Assembly (NCBI GenBank): GCA_024642205.1
Contig: JAHEBQ010000054.1
Location: 1 to 44,846, forward strand
DNA from: Planctomycetaceae bacterium
GTDB taxonomy: Bacteria; Planctomycetota; Planctomycetia; Pirellulales; Pirellulaceae
Length of the DNA: 44,846 nucleotides
Reading direction: 5' to 3'
Under the pieces are notes generated by a model. It made no database searches, was not told where the DNA came from, and saw nothing but the letters and a program-made list of their open reading frames with translations. Below are positions 42,890 through 44,846 of the stretch, one piece after another (position 1 is the first letter of the stretch; each line of letters starts with the position of its first letter). Position numbers and translations under genes: made by a program.

Positions 42890-44026
42890 CTACGTCGAGC
42901 CGATCAACTTGTCCAGTTCGGATTTCAGTTTTGGCAAAATCTCGTCATAGGGGAACGCCCCAAGGGCTTCGGTGCCTTTCTTCAAGTTGACGACCTTGGG
43001 GCCACACCAAAGTCCCAGGTCCGCGTCGTCGGTTTCGCCTGGTCCGTTAACACGGCAACCCATGACAGCGATGGTGATCGCGTGTTCTTTGGCGTATTCG
43101 GTCATCGCCTTGACTTGCTCGGCCAGCTCAACAAACGCTTCGTTCTCCACTCGCGAACAACTTGGACAGGAAATGATGTTGAGTGAATTGGTGTTGAAAT
43201 CGACGACGCTTCGGACGCGGCCCGCGTAGATATCAGAAATGATCTCGCGCCCCGCAGCGATCTCCTCTCCTTTGCGGGCATTAGGCACGGTTAGCGAAAC
43301 TCGAACAGTGTCGCCAATACCTTTCCCAATCAGTTGTTCGAACGCGATCCGGGTCTTGATCACGCCATCGGGTGGCATGCCGGCTTCCGTGACGCCCAGA
43401 TGGAGTGGGACATCGGGGCGGTTGGCAGCAAAGCGACGATTGACTTCCACGACCTTTGAAGGATCCGAATCCTTTAGCGACACACAATAGCGAGTAAAGT
43501 CCAGTGAATCCAGAAACTGGCAGTGTTCGAGCGCGCTTTCGAGCATGGGCGTGATCGAATCATCGGCGTCATACTTTTCTTTCTTGGCCGGGTCGACCGA
43601 ACCGCAATTGACCCCGACGCGAATCGCACAATCGTGATCCGCAGCGAGGGCGGCGATGAAGCGGACCTTTTCCTGCCACGGTTTTTCCGTTTCATGGTGA
43701 TACAGGTGCCCGGGGTTGTATCGGATCTTGTCGACATGGGGAGCAACGATTTCAGCCAGCCGGTAATTTTCCTGCAGGTCAACCGAAAGATTTGCCGGTG
43801 TCTGTTTTCGGATTTCCGCCAGTGCTGCAGCGTCTTTCCTGCTGTCAACGGCGATTCGAATGACGTCGGCACCGGCATCGTGCATCAACTGAATCAATTG
43901 GACAGTCGCATCGACATCGGTCGTTTTCGTCGCAGTCATCGATTGAACAGCAATCGGGTTGGAATCGCCGATCGTGACCGTGCCAATTCTGACCGGGCGA
44001 GTTTTGTTACGCTGGATGTCTACCAC
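42890..44026 (-). CDS. ispG: 4-hydroxy-3-methylbut-2-enyl diphosphate synthase
   Basis: The 378-residue enzyme converts MEcPP to HMBPP, the penultimate step of the non-mevalonate isoprenoid pathway. It has the short, two-domain bacterial form. The TIM-barrel part has PIAVQSMTATKTTDVDAT, here in part as VQSMTATKTTDVD, and DKIRYNPGH and RVGVNCGSVD. The C-terminal domain binds a 4Fe-4S cluster through Cys287 and Cys290 (SCPSCSR), Cys324 (MGCRVNGPGE) and the conserved Glu331. All ligands are present. It is divergent from trmL. Confidence 0.96.
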   Translation of the reverse strand: MVDIQRNKTRPVRIGTVTIGDSNPIAVQSMTATKTTDVDATVQLIQLMHDAGADVIRIAVDSRKDAAALAEIRKQTPANLSVDLQENYRLAEIVAPHVDKIRYNPGHLYHHETEKPWQEKVRFIAALAADHDCAIRVGVNCGSVDPAKKEKYDADDSITPMLESALEHCQFLDSLDFTRYCVSLKDSDPSKVVEVNRRFAANRPDVPLHLGVTEAGMPPDGVIKTRIAFEQLIGKGIGDTVRVSLTVPNARKGEEIAAGREIISDIYAGRVRSVVDFNTNSLNIISCPSCSRVENEAFVELAEQVKAMTEYAKEHAITIAVMGCRVNGPGETDDADLGLWCGPKVVNLKKGTEALGAFPYDEILPKLKSELDKLIGST

Positions 44027-44171
44027 AAGTTTGCCCTGTTATTTGTTTGATCCTGGTCCCTTCCACCGTTGTACAATCGGCGGCATGAGTTATATCTAAA
44101 ACCTGGATTTGCGTTTGACAGATTTTTTGCTCTGTCTTGCAAAGTATATATTCTAACCGGAAAACTCGGTT

Positions 44172-44666
44172 TTGCCTTCACCACCTCCGATCCTGAATAT
44201 CGTTTTGTACCAACCCGAAATTCCTGGCAATACGGGGGCGGTTGGCCGGACGTGTGTCGCATTGGGGGCAAAATTGTGGCTTGTCCGTCCGCTCGGGTTT
44301 CGGATTGATGAGAAGACACTACGTCGAGCCGGATTGGATTATTGGCAATATTTGGATTGGGAAGTAGCCGATCATTGGGAGAACTTAATGGAGCGGCTGC
44401 GGCCCGAGCGGGTCTGGTTCTTTTCCCGGTTTGCAAACGAAAGCTACACGTCAGTTCAATTTGCGCGTGGCGATACGCTGGTATTTGGAAGCGAAACCTC
44501 AGGGTTACCGTCGATGTTGACGGATCCGGAATCGGCACGGCTGCTGAAAATCCCGACAACGGATAAAGTCCGCAGTCTCAACTTGGCCACGAGTGTGGGG
44601 ATCGCCTCGTTTGAGGCAGCTCGCCAGTTCGGGGAACTAGATCGGCTGGGCATCGGCAACGGTTAG
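44172..44666 (+). CDS. trmL: tRNA (cytidine(34)-2'-O)-methyltransferase
   Basis: The 164-residue SPOUT-fold enzyme methylates the ribose of the wobble base of certain leucine tRNAs. Family motifs are NIVLYQPEIPGNTGAVGRTCVALGA at the start (given here in part: YQPEIPGNTGAVGRTC), LVFGSETSGLP (motif 2) and the trefoil-knot end IPTTDKVRSLNLATSVGIASFEAARQ (in part: RSLNLATSVGIASFEA). Length is typical of TrmL and the N-terminal RNA-binding extension of larger SpoU proteins is absent. No ATG precedes the first motif, so TTG 44172 is the probable start. An initiator tRNA gene follows 96 bp downstream. Confidence 0.93.
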   Translation: MPSPPPILNIVLYQPEIPGNTGAVGRTCVALGAKLWLVRPLGFRIDEKTLRRAGLDYWQYLDWEVADHWENLMERLRPERVWFFSRFANESYTSVQFARGDTLVFGSETSGLPSMLTDPESARLLKIPTTDKVRSLNLATSVGIASFEAARQFGELDRLGIGNG

Positions 44667-44729
44667 CCGTGTCAAACCGATGCACCTATGCGGGCAATGG
44701 ATGAAGTTTCAGAAAAATCCAATTTGGAC

Positions 44730-44757
44730 TCGACATCAATCTCCGTTTCGCTAACAT
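44730..44757 (+). promoter_or_regulatory. Possible promoter of the initiator tRNA
   Basis: TCGACA (44730-44735) and TAACAT (44752-44757) are separated by 16 bp and resemble -35/-10 boxes. Transcription would begin at or very near the mature 5' end of the tRNA. Confidence 0.3.
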
Positions 44758-44762
44758 ACTTG

Positions 44763-44836
<74 letters not shown>

Positions 44837-44846
44837 CTTGAACCCC

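Overview
The window looks like chromosomal DNA of a planctomycete, most likely a Pirellulaceae-type marine heterotroph. This rests on gene content: a lipoprotein ending in a DUF1559 domain, the tetrahydromethanopterin-linked C1 enzymes Fae and MtdB, several secreted sugar-active or ThuA/Gfo-Idh/PQQ-propeller proteins, a secreted thioredoxin-PDZ protein, and long intergenic gaps with many short single-gene units. There is no phage, IS element, CRISPR array or rRNA operon.

Layout. 1-2390 (minus): a partial secreted glycoside hydrolase family 2 protein and a secreted aldose 1-epimerase. 2635-5658: mtdB and fae (minus), separated by a terminator, with a divergent ATP-grasp ligase gene (plus); a 15-bp palindrome lies in the divergent gap. 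5745-6266: rimI. 7020-10174: a DUF1559 lipoprotein and a CelD-like acyltransferase. 10247-11350: an OleA-type thiolase. 11944-14259: two adjacent proteins that look like enzymes with lost active sites, a class-I glutamine amidotransferase fold without its cysteine and an AnmK-like kinase fold with degraded motifs. 14680-21323: a PQQ-type propeller, a small membrane-anchored protein, a ThuA protein, a membrane metallophosphoesterase and a PAS-GAF-receiver protein. 22160-28730 (all plus): rsgA, rimO, pgsA, a CPBP protease, a Gfo/Idh/MocA oxidoreductase and a small membrane protein. 28769-30043 (minus): the standout gene, below. 30275-32284: a lipid A-type acyltransferase and a double-GNAT protein. 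32763-38743: a three-gene gliding/export-type ABC system (GldA-like ATPase, GldF-GldG fusion, DUF4340 protein with a 24-bp tandem repeat). 39182-44836: a SYLF protein, a small unknown protein, mgtE, ispG, trmL and an initiator tRNA.

Most notable: the minus-strand gene at 28769-30043 is one continuous reading frame except for a single in-frame TGA at 29852-29854. The TGA sits exactly where a thioredoxin-like CxxC centre is expected (Cys61-x-x-TGA64-x-x-Cys67), and 24 nt after it is a 6-bp stem with a 7-nt AGGUU-containing loop, as expected for a bacterial SECIS element. I read it as a candidate selenoprotein combining a thioredoxin-like domain, a CxxCH haem-type motif and two PDZ domains. A nonsense mutation or sequencing error is the main alternative.

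Other points: a dispersed inverted-repeat element present once intact (38760-38851) and once degenerate (32316-32401); a family of short AGACG...CCCGGCTC dyads in three intergenic regions; and an initiator tRNA with an A-U pair where three G-C pairs are usual and a U1-A72 pair instead of a mismatch.
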